Positions 20,435 to 29,072 of a stretch of 31,913 bases of DNA are shown here, one piece after another. Numbering within the stretch: the stretch's first letter is position 1; every line of letters begins with the position of its first letter. The notes under the pieces were generated by a model. That model ran no database searches. It had not been told where the DNA came from and saw nothing but the letters and a program-made list of their open reading frames with translations. The position numbers and the translations under genes were made by a program. The DNA comes from Schizochytrium sp. CCTCC M209059 (lineage: Eukaryota > Sar > Bigyra > Thraustochytrida > Thraustochytriidae): the NCBI GenBank assembly GCA_000818945.1, contig KN805417.1, positions 257,006-288,918 of the forward strand, given 5' to 3'.

Positions 20435-22582
20435 CTAATCTTCAGTCTGCGCTGATGACGCAGCTGACAGCGCCTTAGTCGGGGCAGAGTTCATCTTCGA
20501 TGTGTTTGCCGATGTGGCAGTAACTTTGTGCCATACGCGGCGAGTTCTGATGATCTTGAGCTGCTTGAGCGCGGGGATGGCGAAAATTAAACCAAACGAA
20601 AAGGGTGGAAGGCTCATCGTGACGACCTGGAGCAAGATCAGCCCAAACGGTGGCTCACCAAGAGGACCGCAAATATCGTCTTGCTCCAGGAACTCCACGG
20701 TTATTTCGCCTTCGGTGCTCCACAGTGTGGTGTCTTCCCCTTGGTAGCGAACGCCTGTTCGTGCGCAGCGAAACCAGAGATCGACATTTCTACCAAATTC
20801 CATTGCCTTGGGCAAGAAGAGAGCTGTTGAAACAGCATTCAGGATCACGAGCATGGTGCTAACGAAAGCAAAACGAATCATGTTGACGGCCAGCCTGTAC
20901 ACGACGGTGGACGGACCGCCACCACCGCGTGATTTGTACTTGCCACTCGAAGGAGCAGCGCTTCTGTGCGAGCTCAGTCGCAGTCCCGACATCTTTACGA
21001 CGATGCCAAGCAAATAGAACGAGAAGATTACGCTGATTCCACCAATAACTAGAAGTGGTCCTTGCACAAAGAGAACCTCTTCCTCTGGTGACCCAAATAA
21101 TGGCCCGCACGAGTACGCATATCGAATCAAGTTTGGATAATACATGGTTTCCTCCGCTGTATCGCCACCCTGAGACTCTCTATAAAGGAAGGAGCTCATG
21201 TATAACTGATCAGCCTCCAGGACAAAGGTGCCGATGCTCAATAAGCCCGGGACGCCCACGACGAGGCAAGGGAGCATTACGCGGAAGAGGCGCGAGGGTG
21301 TATAGCGGGACATTTGACTCGAAGCACGAAGCTGACGCAGAACTTTGTACAGGGTAATCGCAACGCAAATGAGCAAGGCCTGCATGAGATGAGGTCTGAT
21401 TTTGCCCACCTCACAAAAGTCGTGCGCATATGTATTTACGCGGAAGTTCAACGTTTCGTGTCCATTGCAACGCAGGTTTTCGGCGAGAATTGCGCTGGGC
21501 AGAGCATCAAGAAAGAAGAGCAGCACGCAAATGAAAGCGCTCATGCTGGTAACCCAGTCCGTAATGTCGCGACGCTTGAGCTTGAGAATGCGCTTGCGCT
21601 CGCTCACGATAACTAGGAGCGACAGGGGAAAGGCGAAAAAGCCAGGGAGCCAGCCGAGGACCCACATGAGCGAATACTGCGCATCAGTGTAAATGACAGG
21701 GAGAGGGCATCTTACATCGCAGGTAGACGTGCACCTGTCGCAATCCATGGTGGCGTTGTAGTACTCGCCAGTGTTCTTTCCACTTTCGATGCAAAATTCC
21801 ATATCTTCAGGATTGATAAAGTCGAGCCCACCGGATGTTGAGTTCGTTTCGAGAGCGTACCGCATGACGGTGCTTCCCCATCCGCAGGTTTTTTCTGCGC
21901 ATGCACCGTTGGTGGAGCCCTCGCACACAAAGGTGTTGCCACTTGGATCCGTATACGATGGACCCTCCGGGTACAAAGGTTCTCCGTTCCAGGACTCGAA
22001 GTAGTGATAAAACTGACCTGTGCCTTCGGATCTTGATGTCTCTGGATAAAGATCTCCGATTGTGTCAGTGCACGTCGAAATTTTATTTCCCATGCCAATG
22101 GAATTTGCTCTCGCTGCACAACATTTGAGTTTCGTTAGTATATCCTCTGTTACAAAATTTGGGTCACTTCATCGACCACAAAGACGAATAAACGTACCCG
22201 AGAGATCAGTACAAGCGTCGGTTGTTTCTTGGCAAAATGATTGGCAAGGCCGTCGTGGCAATTGTAGTTCGTCATCACAGATTGCAAATGTACCGAGGCA
22301 AGAGATGCGAAAGAACCGATCCGTGCAATTGCTGTCGGTGACGCTCGATGTCGCCGTAATAAAGATTCTCATGTTCCTAAGAAATTCTTCTTCTAAGCTC
22401 TCAATCGTTGTATTCTGCCAAACAAAAACCTTCTCGCCTTCCAGACCATAGGTAGCGCAAAAATTTTCGCTTGGATATTGCTGACAGGTCCCCGTCGTAT
22501 GACTGACGATCGCGCGAGACTCTTGGATTGCAGAGAGTCCGACCAGCATCAGAAGCACGACTCGAATCGCCCATGACGCCAT
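20435..22582 (-). CDS. Frizzled-like receptor B (FZ domain plus seven helices), two exons
   Basis: Exon 1 is 22582-22198 and exon 2 is 22113-20435, giving 687 residues, one more than its neighbour. ATG 22582 starts a textbook signal peptide (MASWAIRVVLLMLVGLSAI). The FZ domain shows cysteines in the family order: GTC, FC, NCTDRFFRISC, ICDD, RRPCQSFC, DAC, then STC and later cysteines in exon 2. The seven helices run from about YSLMWVLGWLPGFFAFPLSL to FGLILLQVVTMSLPPFSFG. Shared landmarks with receptor A include ETSRS-x-GTG, NATMDCD-x-C-x-STCD, LFFLDALPSAILAE and ALLICVAITLYKVLRQL, so the two are a tandem duplication. Loop lengths differ slightly between TM6 and TM7. Unlike receptor A, the stretch after TM7 contains RTRRVW, resembling the Dishevelled-binding KTxxxW motif of Frizzled. 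The cytoplasmic tail is Ser/Ala/Lys-rich. Confidence 0.88.
22114..22197 (-). other. Intron of Frizzled-like receptor B, 84 bases, with TACTAAC branch site
   Basis: Donor G|GTACGT and acceptor TTGTGCAG|CG, phase 1. A perfect TACTAAC lies at 22140-22134, about 20 bases before the acceptor. Splicing joins the two frames without a stop and places the junction at the same residue as in receptor A. Confidence 0.9.
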
Positions 22583-23532
22583 GACTCCGCACAATGTGAG
22601 CTCGTGTCGTCTTTACGAAAGCGGAGCTCGCGTTGAGTCTCAACAGCGAGGGAGAATTACGTTGAAATTCGTATTAGGGCTTTGTGGCTGATGGTGGTGA
22701 TCTCGGCTTTGCCAAATACTAATATCGATGCAACTGAGAATGAGAAAGACGACGCTTCCGCCGATGTTCGAGGCTCTAACCTTCTATTGAAGTTCTATTA
22801 GCGGGCACGAGTTCTTTCGTACTAGCGTAAAACTCTACGTTTTGCCCGTGCTTCCAATCTACAAGCTTCCAAAGGGTCCGGGCACTGAGCTAGCAATGGG
22901 CAAAAGTCACTTCAACTACTTATATGTTTTTTCCATTTTTTGGCCGTTGCGGCCGCAGCGGGTTCGGGCTATAGAGCGTCTGGCTTCCACGACAATCCGT
23001 CAATGCTTTCGCGACTGATCGCGAATTAGTGATGAAAAGCTATAGGGATTAGTTAGGGCTCGTAAAATAACCCCAGGTAGCGGTTTTCGCAGTGGTGGTC
23101 AGGTTTTCGAGCTTTTTTGGTGGCCATCGCGTCCCGGACGAAAAGAGGCACAAGGCTCGTCGCCGCCCGCGTGGCTTAGCCTGGTGAACAAAGACGCATG
23201 GCTCGCTGATGGATTGGTAGTCTCATTTTTAGGGTTTCCGTGAGAACAGAAGAACGACAGCCAATGCCGTGTCATTTCACGACCTGAAAAAATTGCACGA
23301 ACCCTGGTGTCTTAAAGGGCTGTCTGGGTGCGAGGAGGAGAGGGGTCTAGGGGCGGATTCCCTGTCGACGTCTCCGCGAAGGCCTCTTCCCATCGGGGCG
23401 CGCGAGAGCTCTCTGTGAACAAGGACGGAAAAAAAAAAGTGTCCGTTTCGTTTCCGGGAATTTTTCGCCGGGCGGGCAGCAAGCCAGCCAATATCATTGA
23501 GCCAGGCAGCCAAAATTGCAAACTGCGGCTGA
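22583..23532. other. Intergenic region upstream of Frizzled-like receptor B
   Basis: Almost 1 kb with stops in all frames and no recognisable gene. It should include the promoter of receptor B (minus strand) in its left part. Exons of the orphan frame that follows could lie here, but none could be identified. Confidence 0.45.
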
Positions 23533-23874
23533 GCACGCAGGTGCTGCAGAGACGTTTCTACATTTTGCACCCAGCTCTCCAGTATTCGCCTCATCACACC
23601 TCGAATTTACATGCAGCAAATCAACGCGTCACCAAAGGGCGAACTGCGACTCACGTCTCAAGTCGACTACTTGCAACACCACCATGAGCAGACCTTCTTC
23701 CAATGCACCCTTGGAGCTAGTGAGCGTCCGCAACCGATTGCAGTAACGCTCGCCCCGATGTGGAACTTTTGCAAGCAAGGCTCGGAAAAGCTGTCGGTAG
23801 AATGGAAAGGCCCGGACCGCGAAGACCGGTGCATTGACGTTTTCCCTCGTATACGCGTCATTGGAATGGAGTAG
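23533..23874 (+). CDS. Orphan short frame, possible last exon or gene remnant
   Basis: The frame is open from 23533 to a stop at 23872-23874. Its only ATG is at 23611 (87 residues). The translation looks protein-like: SIRLITPRIYMQQINASPKG, then ELRLTSQVDYL, APMWNFCKQGSEKLSVEW and FPRIRVIG. The residues before ATG 23611 also read well, and a possible acceptor (GTGCTGCAG) ends at 23549, so this may be a 3' exon rather than a whole gene. The pattern of a hydrophobic strand, x-x-GEL-x-L strand, then a helix-like MWNFCKQ and closing strands is loosely like the second half of PCNA-fold checkpoint clamp proteins (Hus1/Rad1). That likeness is weak and could be chance. No upstream exon was found. Confidence 0.35.
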   Translation, partial: ARRCCRDVSTFCTQLSSIRLITPRIYMQQINASPKGELRLTSQVDYLQHHHEQTFFQCTLGASERPQPIAVTLAPMWNFCKQGSEKLSVEWKGPDREDRCIDVFPRIRVIGME

Positions 23875-24370
23875 GCGAGCAGCAGCGTAGTAGCATGCAT
23901 TTGCTTCTAGAGTCCGCTGACAAAGCGTGAATGATGCGAACGAATGGTGTGCTTGGGTAGCTGTCTTCTGGCCGATGTTTTGGACCGCCTTCTTGCCTGC
24001 TCTTTCGACACATGACTTACTTCAATCGGCTGGCTTGTAGAGGGGCTTCTCCGGTACGAGCCAGGCATGCTGCTTTGATCTAATCGTGGTCGTGTGTCTG
24101 GCCCGTCGCGGCTGCCACGACTGCGTAGACCGCCGACGGTTCTACTGGGCCAGCCAAGAGTTGGTACTATATACATATACCATGGCACCATGGTATACCA
24201 CGGTACCATGGTACCATGGTACCAATGGCGTGAGAAGAGATCGCTCCTTCTCCCTCAACAAGATCTGCCATGGAGATGGGCGTGTAGAGCGGGTTCGCTG
24301 CGTCTTTCTGCGGAGCGAGCGCGAGGGCGAGGCAGAGTCGCAGCGTGCGGGGGGCTCAGGCCGATACGCG
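23875..24370 (+). promoter_or_regulatory. 5' flank of the MFS transporter gene
   Basis: About 0.5 kb before ATG 24371. The transporter frame stays open back to about 24086, but that leader has no domain features and crosses two palindromes at 24176-24223, so it is more likely promoter and 5' UTR. Confidence 0.45.
24176..24223. repeat. Two adjacent palindromes built from TACCATGG words
   Basis: 24176-24197 is TATACCATGG and its reverse complement, separated by CA. 24202-24223 is a perfect 22-base palindrome made of three GGTACC words separated by AT. Both could form hairpins in DNA or RNA. They lie about 150-200 bases upstream of the transporter's ATG. Confidence 0.9.
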
Positions 24371-26053
24371 ATGGACGAGAGCCAGGATGTCCGCGAGCCG
24401 CTGCTGGTCCGCGAGGAGGCGGGCACCGACGGCGTCGCGAATGGTGAAGAGGGCGCTGGCTCCGGCGACGGCCCGCAGAGCGCCACGCTCGGGCCCGTGT
24501 TCAGGAGCTACCTCGTGGGGCAGAGCGCGTACGGCCTGCGCGTGTCGCTCTGGTGGGTCGGCCTCTCGCCGCTCATGCTAGCGTTGGTGGGCAATGAGAA
24601 CGTACTGGGCGCCGTCAGGGTCGCCTTTAATGTAGCGCTCCTTGTGGTGAGCCCCTTTGCCGGCGTGCTTGCGGAACGCATCAAGCTCGAAAAGATCCTC
24701 ACGGCTACGACCGTCGGTCGCGGTGCCATCTACGTTGTGCTACTGCCGCTGCTGTGGCTATTCTTTGCCGCGCCCTTTCGCGTCGTGGATTCGCCGACGA
24801 CCCTCTTTGTGCTCGTCGTTGTGCTGTGCTTTATCGACGGCATCCAGGTTGCCCTTGCCAATGTTGTCGACGTCGACATGGGCGGCACGGACATTCTGGG
24901 CGCACAAAAGGGACTCACTGTTACGGATGCTATGCGGAATAAGCTCAACTCCGTTTTCCATATCTGCTTCGATACCAGCTTCCTGGTCTTCACGCCCAGC
25001 GTCGCGCTCCTGGCCTGGTACATTGGCGAGCTGGCAGTGGACCAGGGACGTTCCAAGGAGGACGAGGATGCACTGAAGTCGGGCGTCCTCGTTTGCACCT
25101 TTGCGGGCGTCTTTCTTGTCACCTCTCTGATCTCACTCTATTGTTACATTTATGGCCTTGGGGGTGCTCCTGACGCCGAGGGTGACTATCAAGTCGCGCC
25201 TGGTGATGAGACTGAGCTGAACGAGGGTGCAAACCCGGCGCCAGCTAATGCCTCAGAGGCAGCGGAGGAAGACTCGGGCATTCTCAAGTCCTTATGGGAG
25301 GGTGCCGTCTTGACGTGGAGCACACGTCCAATTCGGTGGCGGCTTCTTTTCCTCGGACTCGAAGTTGCTGTAGAAGATGCCATGGTGGCTGTCGTCGTCA
25401 CAGAGTACGCCTTTACCTCGCATTACTTTGGGGATGGCGACGCGACGCGAACCAATCTGTTCACGGCCCTCATTGTGGCTGTGGGCAAGGTGGGCGCAAT
25501 TGTAGCCGGCTTCTTCATGCACTCGTGCTGGTCAGTGCCGACCAAGAAAAAGGGTTTTCGTCCTCTTTTCGCCTCCGTGCTGCTGGCCAGTGCATCGGTG
25601 TGGCTTCTCGTTGTTGCTTACGGGCTCGAGCGAAGCGCACCGAATGACATTCACAGCAAAACGGCCTGGATATCTCGCGTTCTTGTCTTTCTCTCCGTGA
25701 CGCTCTTCTTTTTGCTTTCTACGGCGCCCAAGATTGGGTTTGAGACCCTTTTGCAGGGCATGGTGACATCGGTGGAGGGAAGCGGGAAGATCTTTGGATT
25801 TGTTGGGCCCTTTATTTCCATCATTGACTCCATTGTTGTCATGGGTATCTCTCTTGCCTTTAGCATGATGAAGGGGAACTGCTCTGATGGTGACTTCGAG
25901 TGTCAATCGTCTCACTTTCTTTCTGCGCTTTCGATCACCGCGGCTTTCTATTTAGCGCATGGCATCTTTGAGGCCTTGCTCGGGCCGCGCCTTATGCTCC
26001 CTGACGATCAAGCCATGCTACAAAACATGGGTCTCGAACAAGCCGACAATTAG
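24371..26053 (+). CDS. Major facilitator superfamily (MFS)-type transporter
   Basis: A 560-residue single-exon protein from ATG 24371 (context GCG-ATG-G). Residues 1-45 are an acidic cytoplasmic leader (MDESQDVREPLLVREEA). About eleven or twelve membrane helices follow in two bundles. The first includes SLWWVGLSPLMLALVG, VAFNVALLVVSPFAGVLAER and VVLLPLLWLFF. The second starts around RWRLLFLGLEVAVEDAMVAV and ends around ITAAFYLAHGIFEALLG. An acidic Ala/Glu-rich loop near 275-310 separates the bundles. The motif SPFAGVLAERIKLEKIL after TM2 matches the MFS loop 2-3 motif (G-x-x-(A/S)-(D/E)-R). The organisation suggests a 12-helix exporter or permease. The substrate cannot be read from the sequence. 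Earlier in-frame ATGs exist (for example in the palindrome) but would add a leader without domain character. Confidence 0.75.
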   Translation: MDESQDVREPLLVREEAGTDGVANGEEGAGSGDGPQSATLGPVFRSYLVGQSAYGLRVSLWWVGLSPLMLALVGNENVLGAVRVAFNVALLVVSPFAGVLAERIKLEKILTATTVGRGAIYVVLLPLLWLFFAAPFRVVDSPTTLFVLVVVLCFIDGIQVALANVVDVDMGGTDILGAQKGLTVTDAMRNKLNSVFHICFDTSFLVFTPSVALLAWYIGELAVDQGRSKEDEDALKSGVLVCTFAGVFLVTSLISLYCYIYGLGGAPDAEGDYQVAPGDETELNEGANPAPANASEAAEEDSGILKSLWEGAVLTWSTRPIRWRLLFLGLEVAVEDAMVAVVVTEYAFTSHYFGDGDATRTNLFTALIVAVGKVGAIVAGFFMHSCWSVPTKKKGFRPLFASVLLASASVWLLVVAYGLERSAPNDIHSKTAWISRVLVFLSVTLFFLLSTAPKIGFETLLQGMVTSVEGSGKIFGFVGPFISIIDSIVVMGISLAFSMMKGNCSDGDFECQSSHFLSALSITAAFYLAHGIFEALLGPRLMLPDDQAMLQNMGLEQADN

Positions 26054-26306
26054 GCTTTAGACTCTTGACACGATACCAATCTTCATCGTGCAAATTGTCG
26101 TCGCAAGTACGCTGCAAGAGAAATCATGATCTAATTTTTTTTTTCCTCTGCAATATTTGGCTACGTTTGGTTTTCTATGCTTTTTTTTTCTGTCCATTCA
26201 TCGCGTGGGATGGATGACTATAGGACAAGACAAGACAAGAAAATCATCTATTGTTCGTCGTCAGCATGCAGACAAAAAATAGTAGCTTTCTTTTTAATTT
26301 TTTTGA
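26054..26306. other. Convergent AT-rich spacer
   Basis: This spacer lies between the stops of the transporter (+) and SRP68 (-). It has several T runs of 8-10 bases (for example near 26137 and 26182) and an ACAAG repeat near 26224-26239. It presumably contains both 3' ends. Confidence 0.6.
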
Positions 26307-28226
26307 TTAGCGTCCTCCTGAGCGCCCGAACCAATTCCGCGCGCTGGACAGCCAACCAGAACCCTCTTCTACTTCCTCTCCTCCCGTCTCGCCATCCTGG
26401 GCCGACGCAGAGGCCGGGTCCTTTGATGAGGAAACACTGGCCGATGCTGACGCTGACGCTGACGCTGACGTCGACGACGATGACGATGCCGACTTGGCCG
26501 TCTTTGAACCCTTTGGCAACTTGCCAATTCTAAGCTCGCTAGAAGCGAGGTCAAAGAGAATCGGGTGCGCCGGCACAGCATTAATCGAGGGCGGAAGCTC
26601 GCACAACACAGGGGCGTCGTCCGATGCAGGTCCAGACTGTTGGGACACGACCTGCGACGCAGTGGGCCCCCCCAGGCGCGCGCGAAAAGCATGGGCCAGA
26701 GCCAAACACTTGGCCGCGCGCGTTTTTCGCTCGACATCATCAAGCTGCTTCAGCTGAGATGTGGTGACGCCATCCATGGCGCGAGTCTCCGTAATGCGCG
26801 TAAAGTTGTGCTCAAAGAGGGCGACGGCCTGAGCCCACTTGGCCTGTGCCTGGTACGTACGCCCGATGAGCAGCGTGCGGAAGGCCGCGCAAATGCCCTC
26901 CTGAACCCGCATTTCGGGAGCCGAGACCACGTCTTCCTCGGCGCTATGCTGTTCAGCATCGGGGCCGAGCAAGTCAAGAATATCGTGCACGCTCTGAAGG
27001 GACTGATCGTAAATGTGGACAAGATCTTGTGGTTTGACGGTCGTCTTTTGGCCGTCCATCTCGCGCAACATCTTGCTCGCGTACAACATGTTGCGGTCGA
27101 TAGAGATGAGCAGCTTTTGCGTTTTGATGTATGCGCGAATATAGTCGTATTCCTCGGCTATCTTTTCGGGATTTGCTGTTGAGGAGCTCGACGCCTTCGA
27201 CGGCTTGGACTTTTCCTCACGTGCAAGGCGAAGCGTGTCATCGCAAACCGAGAGGGTCTCGAGGAAGGCAGCCTCGAGATCATCGCCGTCGCCTCCATCG
27301 CCACCAGCAGCGTTCTTGGCCTCTTCCAAGGCGGAGAGCTGGTCACGGATCTCCAAAAGTTTCACGCGGAGTGCTGGACTGCGTACGGGCACCTGGTGTC
27401 CGCGCCAGGACACGGTCGATGCCTGCTCAGCTTGAATCTTGCGGTTCTCCTCAATCACCTTTTTGATTTTTGCCTGCAAGAGGTCGCTGCCTTCGGCTTC
27501 AATCTGCAGCTGTTTCAAAGCGTCCTGGCTCTTGCCAGGGCCCTCCTCACGCGAAAGGTTGTACTTGCAGTAGCGCAAGGCCGGTTCGATGTCTTCAATG
27601 CGCTCTTGCATGAGCTCCCGCAGCTCGGGCTCGACGATCGAAGACAGCTGCTCGTACACGTTGCGCGCCTTTTCAAACTCAAGATAGGCGTCTTTCCACC
27701 ATTCCTTTTCGAGCAAAAGGTTTCCCTGCATCCATGCGGCATAGGCCTCGGCCTCCAGAGTGGTGCGGTCGTCCGCGACCTCATGGCAGAGTTCCCTCAG
27801 CTTGGCGCTCCAGCGCGCGGCTTTGGCGAGTCGTCGGACAAGGTGCAATCTTTTGCGAGGTTCTTCGCCGTCGCGCTGGTTCTCGTCCTTGAGCTGCATG
27901 GCGTACCCCCAGGCACGCTCTGCGTTCACCAGCGCCAGCTGCAAGAAGCGCTCATCGGTGCAGTCTTCTGCCGTGAGCTCGCGGCCCTGAAAGGCCTCGC
28001 GCGGGTTCTTGCCTGCGAGTTTGAAGTCCACGCGTTTGTTTTTGCGCAGCCGCCGCAGCCTCCTCGTGCAGTACTGCCTGTACCGCTGGTAGTCGCGGTG
28101 GCGCAGCCCGTTCTGCTGCTGGCTCGTCTTGATGGCCTCAAGGATGTTCAAGGACAGCTTTTCTTGCGGCCCCGCCGCAGCCGCCTCTGCCACGGGCTCC
28201 GTCGGGCCGTCGTCCTCTGCGCCCAT
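26307..28226 (-). CDS. SRP68: Signal recognition particle 68 kDa subunit
   Basis: A 639-residue single-exon protein from ATG 28226. An in-frame ATG at 28424 would add 66 Arg/Gly-rich residues, which I take as 5' UTR. The N-terminal block is diagnostic: LNILEAIKTSQQQNGLRHRD, then YQRYRQYCTRRLRRLRK and an FKLAGK-type basic strand. This is the TPR-like RNA-binding part of SRP68 that remodels SRP RNA. The helical body follows (RAWGYAMQLK, AYAAWMQGNLLLEKEWWKDA, YCKYNL). The C-terminus carries the hydrophobic GWLSSARNWFGR segment, equivalent to the SRP72-binding tail of other SRP68 proteins. A Ser/Ala tract coded by GCGTCA-type repeats near 26450-26475 interrupts the tail. The length is close to the 620-630 residues usual in animals. 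It works in the cytosol as an SRP68/72 heterodimer in co-translational targeting to the ER. Confidence 0.92.
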   Translation of the reverse strand: MGAEDDGPTEPVAEAAAAGPQEKLSLNILEAIKTSQQQNGLRHRDYQRYRQYCTRRLRRLRKNKRVDFKLAGKNPREAFQGRELTAEDCTDERFLQLALVNAERAWGYAMQLKDENQRDGEEPRKRLHLVRRLAKAARWSAKLRELCHEVADDRTTLEAEAYAAWMQGNLLLEKEWWKDAYLEFEKARNVYEQLSSIVEPELRELMQERIEDIEPALRYCKYNLSREEGPGKSQDALKQLQIEAEGSDLLQAKIKKVIEENRKIQAEQASTVSWRGHQVPVRSPALRVKLLEIRDQLSALEEAKNAAGGDGGDGDDLEAAFLETLSVCDDTLRLAREEKSKPSKASSSSTANPEKIAEEYDYIRAYIKTQKLLISIDRNMLYASKMLREMDGQKTTVKPQDLVHIYDQSLQSVHDILDLLGPDAEQHSAEEDVVSAPEMRVQEGICAAFRTLLIGRTYQAQAKWAQAVALFEHNFTRITETRAMDGVTTSQLKQLDDVERKTRAAKCLALAHAFRARLGGPTASQVVSQQSGPASDDAPVLCELPPSINAVPAHPILFDLASSELRIGKLPKGSKTAKSASSSSSTSASASASASASVSSSKDPASASAQDGETGGEEVEEGSGWLSSARNWFGRSGGR

Positions 28227-29072
28227 CCTCGCCTTGCTGTCTTCCACGCCCCCCTTGCCTGCGTACGCTGCTCCCGGCCTTCTGCGCGCGCGCTCGACCG
28301 CGCCCTTCGCGCCAGTCTGGATCGGGATGGAGCTCTGCGCTCGTCCCTTCTCGCCCTCTTTCTTTCTTTCTTTTCTTCGCCCATCCATCAACAAACCTAA
28401 CCGCGAACCTAACCATATCGACATCGGCCAGGAGAAATGGGTTGTCCAAGGAGCCGTTGACGTCGTAAGCCCGAACTCGAACCAGGTTAGTTCGGTAGTA
28501 AGATGAGTGGCTTGCTTTGGCTGGCACTTTAGCAGATTGAGGAGAGATGCGGTGGTCGATGTAGGGATTTAGAATAAGAAGGTGAAGAGGTTCTCCGCGC
28601 TGTGGAAGAAAAGATAAAGGAACGAAGGAACGAACAAGCGAACGATTGCTTACTTGCTTGCTTGAAGGGAGCCTCGGTGCTTCTCTGCCTGCACAATGTA
28701 ATAAGGATCTTACAATTTGCATGTACGTGCGCGCACCGTCTACTTTAGTTGGTTGTTATTATTGTTATTATTATTATTATTATTCTAGGTTAGTTGACCA
28801 TTTTTCGCCAGTACAGTTCGCAAAGCCTCACAGATAGAACAGAGAGAGCAGGAGGACATTCGAGGCAAACAGCAAGGTGTGCTGTTGTACAGTGGCGCTG
28901 ATGAAATCAAGCCAGAACGGCCATTTTGAGCGTGCGTCGTCGTAACACGTTTGTTGTATTCAAGCGTCGCACGCGCTCTTCACCAAATACGCTGCCTTGA
29001 TCCTGACAACGTGACAGCGCTCCTGTCCCGTCTGCGTCGATCGAGCGATCAACGCACAAGGACAAAGAGAGC
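28227..29072. promoter_or_regulatory. Divergent promoter region between SRP68 and the SAM-domain gene
   Basis: About 0.85 kb between two divergently transcribed genes. It contains a TTCT-rich run near 28361-28376, GAAC and TTGC tetramer stretches (about 28626-28665), and an ATT/TTA microsatellite (about 28756-28785). There is no coding support. Confidence 0.5.
28756..28785. repeat. ATT/TTA trinucleotide microsatellite
   Basis: A run of about nine TTA/ATT units with one interruption, in the SRP68/SAM-gene promoter region. Confidence 0.85.

Noticed and set aside
24086..24370. 95-codon N-terminal extension of the transporter
   Set aside because: It reads through the palindromes and has no domain character. 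ATG 24371 has a better context and begins a typical acidic leader.
28227..28424. 66-codon N-terminal extension of SRP68
   Set aside because: Arg/Lys/Gly-rich leader not seen in SRP68 proteins. ATG 28226 gives the usual length.
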